NCBI GenBank assembly: GCA_045564915.1
Contig: JBJLGL010000011.1
Location: 124,001-188,000, forward strand
DNA length: 64,000 nucleotides
Direction: 5' to 3'
Origin: JAQWRV01 sp045564915
GTDB lineage: Bacteria > Pseudomonadota > Alphaproteobacteria > Rhodospirillales > Rhodospirillaceae
A program made the translations under genes and the position numbers. This document shows positions 50,238-60,257 of the stretch, piece after piece. Below the pieces are notes generated by a model. That model saw only the letters and a program-made list of their open reading frames with translations. It ran no database searches and was not told the DNA's origin. Position 1 is the first letter of the stretch, and every line of letters starts with the position of its first letter.

Positions 50238-51974
50238 ATGACAGCTAGATCAAACAAAATGAGCGGCGGTCAAGTCATCGCTACGGTACTTAAGAACTAT
50301 GGCGTCCGCACCGTAGCGTGCTTGTCAGGTACGGCACACACACATTTACTCTTTGCGCTCGAAAACCATGGCATGAGCATTGTCTCCGGCCGTCACGAAA
50401 CAGCGACCGTTGCCGTTGCTGACGGCTACAGTCGTGTGTCGGGCAGCCTTGGCATTGCGTTGATAAAAGCTGATCAGGGGCTTCCTAATGCCATGTCTGG
50501 CATTCTGACGGCGCAGCAGGCCTGCTCGCCAGTCATTGTACTAGTCTCGATGCTGCCGGACTCGAAACGCGAAGCGGCTGACGAATGGCCCAACGATTGG
50601 TTGGATATGGTAAAGCCTTATGCCAAATGGGCGCGAACCGTTCCAGCAGCTGCCCGGCTGGAGGAGTTTGTGCATGCAGCCGTTCGCAATGCTATTCAGG
50701 GTCGTCCGGGAGTAGCGGTGCTCGGCATACCGCAGGAGTTCGAAGCTGAGTCAGTTGAACCAGCAAAGACATCTAAGCCAACACCAGGCCTCAGGTCTGA
50801 GCCGAATCCTGAGGCTATTGAGCAAGCAGTCAATGTATTAGCCAAGGCTAAACGCCCTTTAATTGTTGCGGGTACTGGTGCAGCACTTTCCGGCGCGGGC
50901 CCAGCCCTTAGAAAGTTAGCTAAGACGTTTCAATATCCCGTCATTGCCAACGCATTGGGCCGTGGACTGGTGCCGGAGGACCTAAAATTCGGATTCTCAT
51001 GGCCCTTAGCGCAGGTTGCGGCAAAAGACGCGGATGTAGTGCTTGTAGTTGGGATGCGTCTGACGGAACGGATGGGGTACGGCTTATCGCCGCGTTTTGC
51101 TGCTGATGCCCAATTCATTCAAATCGATATTGAAGCTGAAGAGATAGGGAGAAATCGTCCCATCGACATCCCTGTCGCAGGTGATGCGATGCTTTCTATC
51201 GAGGCCCTGCACAAGGCATTGAAAGAACGGAAAGTGCTTGCACAGCCTGAGCCCAAGTGGGTTAATAAAGCCCTTGAGATACGTCTAAGGCGTATCGAAG
51301 AGTTGGGCAAAGAAAAAAACGCGCCGATCCATCCCTATCGTATTGCACGTGACCTAATGGAATTGATGCCAAGCAATGCTATTTATGTTGGCGATGGGGC
51401 TGACGTGCAGAATTGGATGCATGCTATCCTCAGAATAAGATCGGAACGGAGTTACATGGATCACTACCCACTAGGTTCCATGGGCATCGGAACTCCATTA
51501 GCTATTGGTGCAGCTGCCGCTGCGCGGGACGAGGCCGAGGAGTCTGGCAAAGAAGCACGTCCCGTAGTATTGGTGACCGGTGACGGCGCGTTTGGTTTCT
51601 ATTCCTCAGAGTTTAACGCTGTTGCCTTGGCAGACCTGAAGATTGTTTGTGTCATTTCGAATGATGGTGCTTGGGGCACCGAGAAACATGGCCAGCTTAA
51701 CGCTGTTGGCAAATCAATTAACTGTGAACTTGGACAATGGGACTATCATTTAGTAGGCGAAATGTTTGGGGGCCGCGGTGAAAAAGTCGAACAGCCGGAG
51801 GATATAAAACCAGCCCTGGAACGAGCCTTTGCCGCTGATGTCTATAGTGTTATAAACGTTTTGACTGACCCTATGGCTGGGTTGGTGCGCAAACAAGACT
51901 CACGTGTGCAGATGATTGCTTTCGAAGATTTAGTCTCAAGCTTGAAGACCCATCACACACCCGAAGTTTCATGA
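50238..51974 (+). CDS. Thiamine diphosphate-dependent enzyme (acetolactate synthase / oxalyl-CoA decarboxylase family)
   Basis: 578 residues, the usual length. The catalytic Glu (in SGRHETATVAVADGYSR), the middle domain VVGMRLTERMGYGLSP and the ThDP motif GDGAFGFYSSEFNAV ... VISNDGAWG (GDG to ND spacing) are all present. Superfamily members decarboxylate 2-keto acids or condense aldehydes. In this operon (ADH, M24-like, 9-bp gap) a keto-acid or carboligase step is likely. Exact reaction is not determinable; it is not a close match to the housekeeping acetolactate synthase arrangement, as no small subunit gene follows. Confidence 0.87.
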   Translation: MTARSNKMSGGQVIATVLKNYGVRTVACLSGTAHTHLLFALENHGMSIVSGRHETATVAVADGYSRVSGSLGIALIKADQGLPNAMSGILTAQQACSPVIVLVSMLPDSKREAADEWPNDWLDMVKPYAKWARTVPAAARLEEFVHAAVRNAIQGRPGVAVLGIPQEFEAESVEPAKTSKPTPGLRSEPNPEAIEQAVNVLAKAKRPLIVAGTGAALSGAGPALRKLAKTFQYPVIANALGRGLVPEDLKFGFSWPLAQVAAKDADVVLVVGMRLTERMGYGLSPRFAADAQFIQIDIEAEEIGRNRPIDIPVAGDAMLSIEALHKALKERKVLAQPEPKWVNKALEIRLRRIEELGKEKNAPIHPYRIARDLMELMPSNAIYVGDGADVQNWMHAILRIRSERSYMDHYPLGSMGIGTPLAIGAAAAARDEAEESGKEARPVVLVTGDGAFGFYSSEFNAVALADLKIVCVISNDGAWGTEKHGQLNAVGKSINCELGQWDYHLVGEMFGGRGEKVEQPEDIKPALERAFAADVYSVINVLTDPMAGLVRKQDSRVQMIAFEDLVSSLKTHHTPEVS

Positions 51975-52164
51975 AGGACGATAAATTTTATCCTAGAGAA
52001 CGAGAATATTAGCCAAACCTGATAGAGCGCGTGTCCATTTGACCTGAGAAAATACAGAGTAAGGGACCTCTATTATTCCCTCGCTCGCTACAATTTTTTC
52101 TCTGTCTTATACTTGTGCCAGCGCAACGGCACAGCACAATTTGGGCTAGAGCAATTGAGTTTCT
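51975..52164. other. 190-bp convergent spacer
   Basis: Lies between the ThDP enzyme (+) and the NSS transporter (-). The weak inverted repeat AGGGA (52062-52066) / TCCCT (52077-52081) is flanked by GAG and CTC, but there is no U-tract. No gene seen. Confidence 0.25.
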
Positions 52165-53526
52165 CTAGAACCATGCTGCGGCCAGAACCCAGCCGATGCC
52201 CAGTGGGCAAATAAAGCGGACAAGAATATGCCACGTCCTAAATGCCATTGCGTTCACCTGTAATTCCTGCTTGAGAACATGGGGTTGCATGCACCAGCCT
52301 GCAAACAAAGCAATGAGCATGCCACCGAGCGGTAGAAGGGCTTGACCCGTGATGTAGTCGACCAGATCAAGTATTCCAGCATCCTTAAACTTATCGATCA
52401 TGCCTAATAAACGTACATTCTCCCATACGTTGGTAGACAGCGCAGATGCCAGCCCTACTAGCCAGACAGCCCCTCCAATGGCTAGAGTAGCGTTTTGCCG
52501 GTTCCAGTTTCCACGTTCCTCCAGCCAAGATACAGGCACTTCCAAGAGAGAAATGGCGGAGGTGAAAGCGGCAAAAGCAAGTAACACAAAAAACAGAGTA
52601 CCAATGATAGTGCCGCCGGTCATTTGGCCAAAGGCAAGTGGAAGTGTAACAAACACTAGGCCAGGTCCAGCCGCCTCATCCAGGCCATTAGCAAAAACGA
52701 TAGGGAAGATTGCGATACCAGCCAGTACGGCAACTAGCGTGTCGGCACCTGCAATTATAACACAGGCCCGGGGCAAAGAAATATTATCGGGCAAATAAGC
52801 GCCATAAGTGAACATGATACCGATACCAACCCCGATGGAGAAGAATGCCTGTCCAATGGCAGCTAATACTACATCTGCAGTTATGACGGAAAAATCAGGG
52901 GCGAACATGAATAATAGACCAGTTCTAATATCCCCGGCCACTATGGCATATCCTACAATCAATAATAGCATTACAAAAAGCGCCGGCATCAAGATACCTA
53001 CGGCTCTTTCTATTCCCGACTTAATTCCATGCATCACTACGGCCGCAGTAACGCCGATAAATATTGAGTGCCAGACCACGACCGTTGATGCACTTCCCAA
53101 CAGTGCATTGAAGTTGGCGCCCACTGCCTCCGAGCCCATGCCCGAAAATGTACCCGTAATAGTTTTGGGGATGTATGCAAGAACCCATCCACCGATGACA
53201 CTATAGAAGGATAAGATAAGAAAAGCAGCGGTAACACCTAACCAGCCAACGATAGCCCAGTTCCGGGAACTTCCAACTTCTTCTGCAGCATGAGCCATAG
53301 AGACCGGCGCACTCATGTGGCCATGGCGGCCAATCATGGTTTCGGCAATGAGGGCTGGGATGGCGACTAGTAAGACAGCACCCAAGTAAACAAGTACGAA
53401 TGCCCCACCTCCATTTGAGCCCGCCATATAAGGAAAACGCCAAATATTTCCAAGACCTACGGCGGCACCAACGGCTGCAAGCATGAATGTAGTGCTAGAT
53501 GTCCAAGACTCATGTCTAAACGTCAT
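52165..53526 (-). CDS. Sodium-dependent transporter of the NSS (SNF) family
   Basis: 453 residues from ATG 53526 (GGAG upstream; a GTG 15 nt earlier is possible). TM1 signature VGAAVGLGNIWRFPYMAGSNGGGAFVL (in parts GAAVGLGNIWRFPYM and AGSNGGGAFVL) contains the Na+/substrate-binding unwound region, and ten or more further helices follow. Family members import amino acids, betaines or neurotransmitter-like amines with sodium; LeuT/MhsT are bacterial examples. It fits the ADH/ThDP operon facing it only by position. Convergent with the ThDP gene. Confidence 0.92.
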   Translation of the reverse strand: MTFRHESWTSSTTFMLAAVGAAVGLGNIWRFPYMAGSNGGGAFVLVYLGAVLLVAIPALIAETMIGRHGHMSAPVSMAHAAEEVGSSRNWAIVGWLGVTAAFLILSFYSVIGGWVLAYIPKTITGTFSGMGSEAVGANFNALLGSASTVVVWHSIFIGVTAAVVMHGIKSGIERAVGILMPALFVMLLLIVGYAIVAGDIRTGLLFMFAPDFSVITADVVLAAIGQAFFSIGVGIGIMFTYGAYLPDNISLPRACVIIAGADTLVAVLAGIAIFPIVFANGLDEAAGPGLVFVTLPLAFGQMTGGTIIGTLFFVLLAFAAFTSAISLLEVPVSWLEERGNWNRQNATLAIGGAVWLVGLASALSTNVWENVRLLGMIDKFKDAGILDLVDYITGQALLPLGGMLIALFAGWCMQPHVLKQELQVNAMAFRTWHILVRFICPLGIGWVLAAAWF

Positions 53527-53586
53527 GGGAATGATCTCCACTTTGCCAGCTAGAATGTTATTATTAACCGAATCAGGCTGTAAGTT

Positions 53587-54615
53587 TTAGCTTTGATGTT
53601 CAAGAATAATGTTTAAGCACCGTTCGGCTGTTACTTTAGGGGCGTAGTGTTTTATGGCCCATGCGCGTCCTCTTTCTGAAATAGACGCCCATTCGGAGCG
53701 TCGGTCAAAAAACGTTTTGACCGACTCTTTTATGTTTTCTAAATCAATAGGCACATAGTGAACCCATGCTTCGGGTAAAACTGGCAGGTCGAAGCCATAC
53801 TTTTCAAAATCTAAATGTATAGCAACGCAACCTGAGAGAAGCGATTCCCAGAAGCGCCAGCTATCCCATCGTAGAACGAGAGATTCTCTATCGATGAAAT
53901 CAAACGTATGTAGCGTGTGGGCCTCATTCTGATGTTTCCGAAACCACTCGCTGTGCATGATTGGGGCATAAAAATCACCACCATAGGAAAGGCATGCTGA
54001 CGAAGTCCCAAGTGCGTTCAGATAATTATGCGGGCTATGCGAAGTTCGATCCACTGGTGTCTCTTTTTCCAAAAGTGGAACATATGATAGATCGAGCATT
54101 GCTCTTACGCCTTGGCTTAAAGTCGGCTGGAAATTGCGCAAAATACGTCCGTCCCGGCTCGCAAAACCACTTTGATTTTCGGTTTGAGAGATCAACCAGT
54201 TAGACGGGCCGAACGCGATGGGATGACGCGCACCGCCTTTCTTGGCGAAACGGTTCTCATGGGTTGAGAATAGCACATGGGCCTCTGGCACACGGCAGAA
54301 AATGCTTGAGTCATTGGTGCTCAAATAAGCCACGGGCTTATCTTCAAGCCCCACCAGAGGCCTGAATGTATTGGTATGCGAAATATCAACAATATATGCG
54401 GAGAAATTTGGGTGTAATTCAGAGTGAAACTTAGCCAAACTCTGGTCCTTTAAAGGCATTGAGGCCTGCCTAGATGTCAATTCCGCTGCATTAGTAAAAA
54501 CTGGGATATTGAGATCAATGAGTCCTTCCATTAAACATCCAGAGTTGTGGGTGAGAAGACTCTCTGGAGATAGAAAGTAAACTCCCTGGGGCAATCGTTC
54601 GCTAAGATCCGTCAT
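53587..54615 (-). CDS. Glycosyltransferase-like protein
   Basis: 342 residues. The C-terminal half (about 215-340) resembles the donor-binding half of exostosin/GT-B type enzymes: DSWRFWESLLSGCVAIHLDF, LPVLPEAWVHYVPIDLENI and RRSEWASISERGRAWAIKHYAP. The N-terminal half is divergent. It could glycosylate a surface polymer or metabolite, but no other glycan cluster is in the window. Upstream of the NSS gene (60 bp) on the same strand and 36 bp downstream of the MFS transporter. Assignment is moderate. Confidence 0.62.
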   Translation of the reverse strand: MTDLSERLPQGVYFLSPESLLTHNSGCLMEGLIDLNIPVFTNAAELTSRQASMPLKDQSLAKFHSELHPNFSAYIVDISHTNTFRPLVGLEDKPVAYLSTNDSSIFCRVPEAHVLFSTHENRFAKKGGARHPIAFGPSNWLISQTENQSGFASRDGRILRNFQPTLSQGVRAMLDLSYVPLLEKETPVDRTSHSPHNYLNALGTSSACLSYGGDFYAPIMHSEWFRKHQNEAHTLHTFDFIDRESLVLRWDSWRFWESLLSGCVAIHLDFEKYGFDLPVLPEAWVHYVPIDLENIKESVKTFFDRRSEWASISERGRAWAIKHYAPKVTAERCLNIILEHQS

Positions 54616-54651
54616 ATCAATTCAATCCACCAGATTATCACTACCTCTAGT

Positions 54652-56049
54652 TTATGAGTCAGCACTGGAAGAATCCATTGATGCAGGTCGTGTAATAACT
54701 TTAGTTTCAGCGAGTTTGGTCTCACTGAGAGAATAGCGGGACAGAAATAAGCAGCTTATTATGCAAGCAACTGTCGGAACGATCATGGCTATATCTATCA
54801 CTGATAATGCGCGCGCCGTTTGGTTCATTTGCTGTCCGCCTTGCGCTTCAATCCAGCCGAAGGCTCCTAATAGCAATCCAAGAACCGCTGGCCCAAAGGC
54901 AAATGATATTTTTTCAACCGTAGTGTAGACGCCTGCGAAGATACCCTCTCGGCGCAGGCCTGTTCGGCGAAAATCATATTCAATGGTATCAGGCAATAGA
55001 GACTGCCCGATTAGCAGTAAACCACCTGCGCCAATGCCAGTGACCATCGCTCTGACTGAAATAAACCAATTGGGGTCGTCAGCATTTCCCGCTATCCACG
55101 AAAATGTTGCGATAGAGAATATAAAAGATGTCATGTAATAGCATGCGGTCTTACCAAACCTTCGGCTGAGCGCGACCCACATAGGCTGAGATACAATAAC
55201 AGAGCACGCTTGAAACAGATAATAGGTGCCTAAGTAGGTATATGAGACACTTAGGATGCGCGTGAACAAAAGAGGCAGTGCAGCAATGAAGATCGAAAAA
55301 CCGAATAACTGGGTAAACTTAACCATGAGCAAAAGAAAGAATGGTTTATTTTGGATGGCCAGGCTGAATTGCTCCTTAAAAGAGATTGTATAATCCGTCT
55401 GGCGGGTGGTGAATTGTGCGTCATAAGTAGTCCAGAAACAAATTGCACAAGTGGCGATGATGGCTATACCGACCACAATAGACATCACCGAATGGCCAAA
55501 AAGCCCTCCACCATAGTAGGCGATGATGACCGGGCCAAGTACGGAGGACAGAAGCTGACCAAAGGCAATCGCACTCACCCGGTAGGACATTAGCCTTGTC
55601 CTTTCGTGATAGCTGCGAGTCATTTCTGCCGGCATGGTAAGGTAGGGAACGTTGAATACGGTATAGGCTGTCGCATTAATCAGTAAAGCAGCTAACACGT
55701 AGATTATCAGGGTGCTTTGGCTGGAGAATGTCGGCACACTAAAGAGCATGACGAAGGATGCACCCGAGAGAATTCCGCCAAGCATAAGATAGGGCCTCCG
55801 ACGTCCCCAACGACTGTTGGTGCGGTCAGTCAGAAAGCCCATTATTGGATCGGTTATCGCGTCATAAATCTTAGAGACCATGATCAGCAGACCCGCAGTC
55901 AAGGCGGCAATGCCAACATGTTCAATGAGAAATGTCAGTAGCAACAAGCTTACAGCGTTGAACATCGCTGACATAGGCAGACTGCCTATGCCCCACCCGA
56001 CGGCAAGGCGTATAGAAATAGGCTCAGTCACATCTGCAGCTTGGGTCAC
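54652..56049 (-). CDS. MFS transporter of the GPH (glycoside-pentoside-hexuronide) family
   Basis: 465 residues, GTG start with AAAGGG 7 nt upstream. About twelve hydrophobic helices; the loop 2-3 signature DAITDPIMGFLTDRTNSRWGRRRPYLML (in parts TDPIMGFLTDRT and RWGRRRPYLML) is diagnostic of the MelB-like GPH family, and LLPDTIEYDFRRTG another family motif. Cation-coupled uptake of sugars or glycosides, although members of the family with other solutes exist. It neighbours the glycosyltransferase-like gene. Confidence 0.9.
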   Translation of the reverse strand: MTQAADVTEPISIRLAVGWGIGSLPMSAMFNAVSLLLLTFLIEHVGIAALTAGLLIMVSKIYDAITDPIMGFLTDRTNSRWGRRRPYLMLGGILSGASFVMLFSVPTFSSQSTLIIYVLAALLINATAYTVFNVPYLTMPAEMTRSYHERTRLMSYRVSAIAFGQLLSSVLGPVIIAYYGGGLFGHSVMSIVVGIAIIATCAICFWTTYDAQFTTRQTDYTISFKEQFSLAIQNKPFFLLLMVKFTQLFGFSIFIAALPLLFTRILSVSYTYLGTYYLFQACSVIVSQPMWVALSRRFGKTACYYMTSFIFSIATFSWIAGNADDPNWFISVRAMVTGIGAGGLLLIGQSLLPDTIEYDFRRTGLRREGIFAGVYTTVEKISFAFGPAVLGLLLGAFGWIEAQGGQQMNQTARALSVIDIAMIVPTVACIISCLFLSRYSLSETKLAETKVITRPASMDSSSADS

Positions 56050-56250
56050 GAAAGGGCCCTTTCCGTTGGGTTTCTAGAGCAGCCAACCACTGGTGAGCTC
56101 CTTATTAGAAAAGCAATGTAATATCTTATAAGATGCAGCATAGGCGCCATGTGAGCTTACAGATATTATTAGATTTGTCTCTATTGGTTCAGTCTACAAT
56201 GGACGGTCAAATTACCTAAATTCAATCATATGGAGCATTAGGATCTCTCA

Positions 56251-57693
56251 ATGAAACCTTGTGATACAATAATGCGTGGAACCGTGATCACGATGGATCC
56301 TGAGCGCCATGCCTATCTTGACGGTTTTGTAGCTATTGAGAATGGGTGCATTGCTGGTGTGGGCTCTGCCTCACACTGTAACTTTACTGCTGAAGAAGAG
56401 ATCGGCGGTGACGGACATATTGTTATCCCCGGGCTCATCAACGTCCATGGGCATCTTGTGCAAGGATGCATTCGTGGGATGGCGGAAGGCACGACTTTTG
56501 AGGAACGCTTGTTTGGTTTCTACTACCCTATGACGGGAGCCTGCGATGAAGAACGGTCTTACAATTCGGCTCTTCCACCTATACTAGATCTCATTCGGCG
56601 GGGTGTAACGACTACCGCCGATGATCATTTTACTCATCTGCACAAGCGATCGATAGATGGAGTATTAAGAGCCGCCAAAGACGTGGGAATACGCTGCCGT
56701 ATGGCGCGGCTGATTCTAAGTGATCCAGATAATGCGCCAGAGGGGTTTCGAGAGTCTCTTGACGAAGGGTTGTATGAGACCGAACGAGTAAAAAAAGAAT
56801 GGGAGAACGACCTCACTTCAGTCACGGCCTCCACAATCGGAATTTCATATTGTAGACCAGATGAATTCAAGGAAATCTGGCAATGGACGGTTGAGAATCA
56901 GCGTCAGTTCGACGTTCACGCGCCGTCTGTTCTTGATACTCGCTATCTCGCGGAACGGCGTGGCTGGGAGGGGGGTTCATTTGAATGGATGGCTCACGAG
57001 GGTATTCTAGGTCCCAACGTCATCGCAGCACATGCCCAGACACTAAGGCCAGGTGAGGCGGAGCTTATTGCCGCCCAGGGTGCGCACATTGCCTTAGTTC
57101 CTGAAATGGAACAGGTGCTTGGATTGGTAGATTTTGATGCCCGTAATTTCTTAGAAAAAAACGTCATCTGTGGCATTGGACTAGATGGTCCCGTAGTGGC
57201 GTACGGTCACGATCTATGGTCAGCTCTGAGAAGTTTTCTTACAGCCCAGCGTTTGGGTGATCAGCATCGCAAGGAAATGATGCATAAAAATGATCAGTGG
57301 ACAGGCTACGAAACGCTTTTTGGAACCTCTGAGTTAGCATTAGAATTGGGCACTATTGGTGGCGCGAAAGCTCTCAATATGGATGACCGTATTGGCTCTC
57401 TCGAAGTGGGTAAGGAGGCTGATATAGTCGTGATTGATAGGCGCAGGGAAACACATCTTACGCCGCCAACTGCTCTGATTCCGAATCTTATTCTTGGCAA
57501 CGGCCCTTCGCCAGACGCTGTTGCTCGTGTTTTGGTAAAGGGCAAGACTGTCGTTGAGAACGGCGAACATATTTCAATTGACCGACGTGGCGCGATTATA
57601 CAATCAGATGCTCTAGCAAAAACACTTCTAGATGAGGTAGGCGCGCGCAAATTTGTGCGTATGCGATCCCCATTTAAATGGGTTGAGAGCTAG
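56251..57693 (+). CDS. Amidohydrolase (TRZ/ATZ/guanine deaminase-like)
   Basis: 480 residues. TIM-barrel metal ligands: HxH in INVHGHLVQG (about 67-76), His in QFDVHAPSV, His in VIAAHAQTL and Asp in CGIGLDGPVVAYG. The C-terminal NMDDRIGSLEVGKEADIVVIDRR (in parts) is the composite beta-sandwich of this family. It deaminates or dechlorinates aminated heterocycles such as guanine, 5'-deoxyadenosine derivatives or s-triazines. It is monocistronic, or followed after 47 bp by the 110-residue protein. Substrate not inferable. Confidence 0.9.
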   Translation: MKPCDTIMRGTVITMDPERHAYLDGFVAIENGCIAGVGSASHCNFTAEEEIGGDGHIVIPGLINVHGHLVQGCIRGMAEGTTFEERLFGFYYPMTGACDEERSYNSALPPILDLIRRGVTTTADDHFTHLHKRSIDGVLRAAKDVGIRCRMARLILSDPDNAPEGFRESLDEGLYETERVKKEWENDLTSVTASTIGISYCRPDEFKEIWQWTVENQRQFDVHAPSVLDTRYLAERRGWEGGSFEWMAHEGILGPNVIAAHAQTLRPGEAELIAAQGAHIALVPEMEQVLGLVDFDARNFLEKNVICGIGLDGPVVAYGHDLWSALRSFLTAQRLGDQHRKEMMHKNDQWTGYETLFGTSELALELGTIGGAKALNMDDRIGSLEVGKEADIVVIDRRRETHLTPPTALIPNLILGNGPSPDAVARVLVKGKTVVENGEHISIDRRGAIIQSDALAKTLLDEVGARKFVRMRSPFKWVES

Positions 57694-57740
57694 ATTGACT
57701 GAGGGTAATACTTACAGAGTTTTGGAAAGGGAAATGAATT

Positions 57741-58073
57741 ATGGTAGTTAAACAAAACCCTTTGAAATTGAACGCTCTTCAACTAAAGACGCTGGCGCTT
57801 CTCCAGGCGTTATGTGAGCCTAAAGACCCTGCTTCTGGGGAGTGTAGGACGATTCCAATGTTACCTCCCGCTCACGGCAATCATTTTCACGTCGGCGAGC
57901 ATATTGTGCTCGGGAGCGATACAACCGGATTGCACAATCCTTCTGTCTGGGCCGCCTTGACTCGCAAAGGTTTGGTCGATGGCGAGCCGCCTGCAAATGC
58001 TCGCCTAACAGATTTAGGCATAGGCTATGACACGGGTATTGCGGATAGAATCTTCCAGCCACACAACCATTGA
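57741..58073 (+). CDS. Small conserved-looking protein of unknown function
   Basis: 110 residues. The N-terminal half (LNALQLKTLALLQALCEP) is helical, the middle has HGNHFHVGEHIVLG with several histidines, and the rest contains a helix-turn-like VWAALTRKGLVDGEPPANARLTDLG, quoted in short parts: VWAALTRKGLV and ANARLTDLG. This could be a winged-helix-like fold, but the spacing is not conclusive. No known domain recognised. It starts 47 bp after the amidohydrolase and is likely co-transcribed. Confidence 0.6.
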   Translation: MVVKQNPLKLNALQLKTLALLQALCEPKDPASGECRTIPMLPPAHGNHFHVGEHIVLGSDTTGLHNPSVWAALTRKGLVDGEPPANARLTDLGIGYDTGIADRIFQPHNH

Positions 58074-58367
58074 TCCAATATAAACTTTTGATGTGCTGCA
58101 ATTATCCTTGTTTAAGTTATAGGTAAAGAAGCGCTTGCAGATTAAATCGTTGGGCCCTAAGAGCAAGTATCGGATTCTGGTTACTTCTAGAGAATAAATT
58201 TAAGACTCGGACCCCCAATGGATTCCTGAAATTAAGGCTGAAAGAGAAATCAGCGGCCCATTGATCACGCATAGTTCTGGTTTGATATAACTACCAGTGT
58301 GTTTGATAGGTCTATTTACTTCGAGCTAGTGGCATCATCCTTATCGCTATGCTATCCGGTTGCAACC
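58074..58367. other. 294-bp region upstream of the ABC-F gene
   Basis: No gene or RNA recognised. A long-spaced TTGATC (58261-58266) / TATAAC (58286-58291) pair could be the promoter of the ABC-F gene (19-bp spacer), but it is weak. The ORF that opens at 58299 upstream of the ABC-F start is not supported as coding. Confidence 0.3.
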
Positions 58368-60257
58368 ATGCTTAAACTAGAAGACATTACCATTCGTCTC
58401 GGTGGGAACCTCATACTTGATCGAGTCACTGCCTCGTTGCCTCCCAAGTGCCGCGTTGGCCTAGTTGGCAGAAACGGTGCTGGGAAATCCACTCTAATCA
58501 AGGTAATGGCAGGCGAGTTGGAGCCTGATAGCGGGCGCTTTCAGGTTCCAAATGGCACACGTATTGGTCACCTATCGCAGCACACTGAGGGCTCAGAGAG
58601 AACGCCGATTGAAATGGTCCTGGATTCTGATACAGAACGTAAGGCCCTTTTGGATAGCGTAGATAATGCATCTGACCCTGATGAGATTGCAGACATCCAC
58701 GAACGTCTCCGTATCATTAATGCCCATGAAGCACCAGCACGAGCAGCCCGTATTCTGGCCGGTTTGGGGTTTGATGAAGATGCTCAGCACCGGCCATTGA
58801 ATTCTTTTTCTGGCGGGTGGCGTATGCGTGTCGCTTTGTCTGCGTTGCTTTTTGTTCAGCCTGATCTATTACTCTTGGACGAACCATCTAACCATTTAGA
58901 TCTTGAATCAGAGCTCTGGCTTGAATCATTTTTGAAATCCTATCCGGCTTCAATAGTGATCATTAGCCACGAGCGGGAGCTTTTAAATTCTGTGGTCGAG
59001 CACATTCTCAATTTAGATGGCGGTAAGTTGACGTTGTATCCAGGCAACTATAACGCTTTCGAACGATTGCGCCGTGAGCAACAGGCCCAGGTGGAGGGCC
59101 TTCGACTAAAACAGGAGAAAAAACGTAAAGAGCTTCAGGCTTATGTTGATCGCTGGCGGTATAAGACACACACTGCTAAGCAGGCACAAAGCCGGATGAA
59201 AGCTTTAGAGCGCATGGAACCGATCGCGTCTGCGAGCGAAGATCCCGCTTTGTCTTTCGATTTCCCTAGTCCAGAAGAGTTAAGGCCGCCACTCATTACC
59301 TTAAATGATACCGACGTTGGCTACGTTGCGGATAAGCCTGTTCTGTCGCAACTTGATCTGCGGATTGATCCAGATGATCGTATTGCGTTGGTAGGTCGCA
59401 ACGGTAATGGCAAGACCACACTGGCACGGTTGCTGGCGGGACACCTCAAGCCACTTAAGGGTAACATCCAATCTACCGGTAAGATGCGCATTGGTTATTT
59501 TGCACAACACCAGGCTGAAGACCTACTAGTTGATGAAACGCCCTTACAGCATATGACTCGTATGATGCTCGACGCCAAACCTGGAGCCGTCCGTTCACAA
59601 TTGGGGCGGTTTGGCTTTTCAGGCGATATGGCAAACCGAAAGGTTGGACAGCTTTCAGGCGGGGAGCGCGCGCGCCTGGCACTAGCGTTAGTTACTCGGG
59701 AGGCGCCACATATATTGCTGCTTGATGAACCGACTAATCACTTAGATGTGGATGCCCGCGAAGCTCTCGTTCAGGCATTAGCTAATTTTGGTGGTGCGGT
59801 CATCATTGTTAGCCACGACCGCCACCTTCTAGAGTTGACGGCTGAACGTCTCGTCCTAGTTGCAGACGGGCGGGCCACAGAATTTACAGGTACCCTAGTG
59901 GACTACCAAGATCTGGTGATGGCTGGCGCATCTGAGAAGAACGCTGACACCAAGGGGAAGAGGCCTGCCAATAAGAAGGAAAAGCGGCGCCTAACCGCCG
60001 AGAAACGCAAGCGTAATGCAAATTTGCGCAAGGATGTTTCCTTGGCTGAAGCAGAAGTTCACCGCCTGTCGGAGCAAAGCGTAGCGATTGATCGTGCATT
60101 ATCTAACCCATCTGAGGTGGGGGTAAAGTTAAGGAACATGGCTATATCTGACTTAATGAAAAAGAGAGCTGATGTTGAACGTGATCTAGCTAGGGCCGAA
60201 TTAGAATGGCTGGAAGCGAGTGGGGAGTTAGACAAAGAAAATTCTATCGAGATCTAG
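58368..60257 (+). CDS. ABC-F family ATPase (Uup/YheS-like)
   Basis: 629 residues from ATG 58368, chosen because the first family motif begins right there. Two nucleotide-binding domains: Walker A GLVGRNGAGKST and LVGRNGNGKTT, signature motifs NSFSGGWRMR and QLSGGERARL, Walker B LLLLDEPSNHLDL and ILLLDEPTNHLDV. The inter-domain linker (about 240-320) and the highly basic helical C-terminal tail (KKEKRRLTAEKRKRNANLR region) match ABC-F ribosome-associated proteins. These act on stalled or antibiotic-bound ribosomes and have no membrane domain. Role could be translation rescue or resistance. Confidence 0.92.
   Translation: MLKLEDITIRLGGNLILDRVTASLPPKCRVGLVGRNGAGKSTLIKVMAGELEPDSGRFQVPNGTRIGHLSQHTEGSERTPIEMVLDSDTERKALLDSVDNASDPDEIADIHERLRIINAHEAPARAARILAGLGFDEDAQHRPLNSFSGGWRMRVALSALLFVQPDLLLLDEPSNHLDLESELWLESFLKSYPASIVIISHERELLNSVVEHILNLDGGKLTLYPGNYNAFERLRREQQAQVEGLRLKQEKKRKELQAYVDRWRYKTHTAKQAQSRMKALERMEPIASASEDPALSFDFPSPEELRPPLITLNDTDVGYVADKPVLSQLDLRIDPDDRIALVGRNGNGKTTLARLLAGHLKPLKGNIQSTGKMRIGYFAQHQAEDLLVDETPLQHMTRMMLDAKPGAVRSQLGRFGFSGDMANRKVGQLSGGERARLALALVTREAPHILLLDEPTNHLDVDAREALVQALANFGGAVIIVSHDRHLLELTAERLVLVADGRATEFTGTLVDYQDLVMAGASEKNADTKGKRPANKKEKRRLTAEKRKRNANLRKDVSLAEAEVHRLSEQSVAIDRALSNPSEVGVKLRNMAISDLMKKRADVERDLARAELEWLEASGELDKENSIEI

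Noticed and set aside
58299..58367. Extended N-terminus of the ABC-F protein
   Set aside because: The extra 23 residues are unlike the family, whose first beta-strand begins right at Met 58368.
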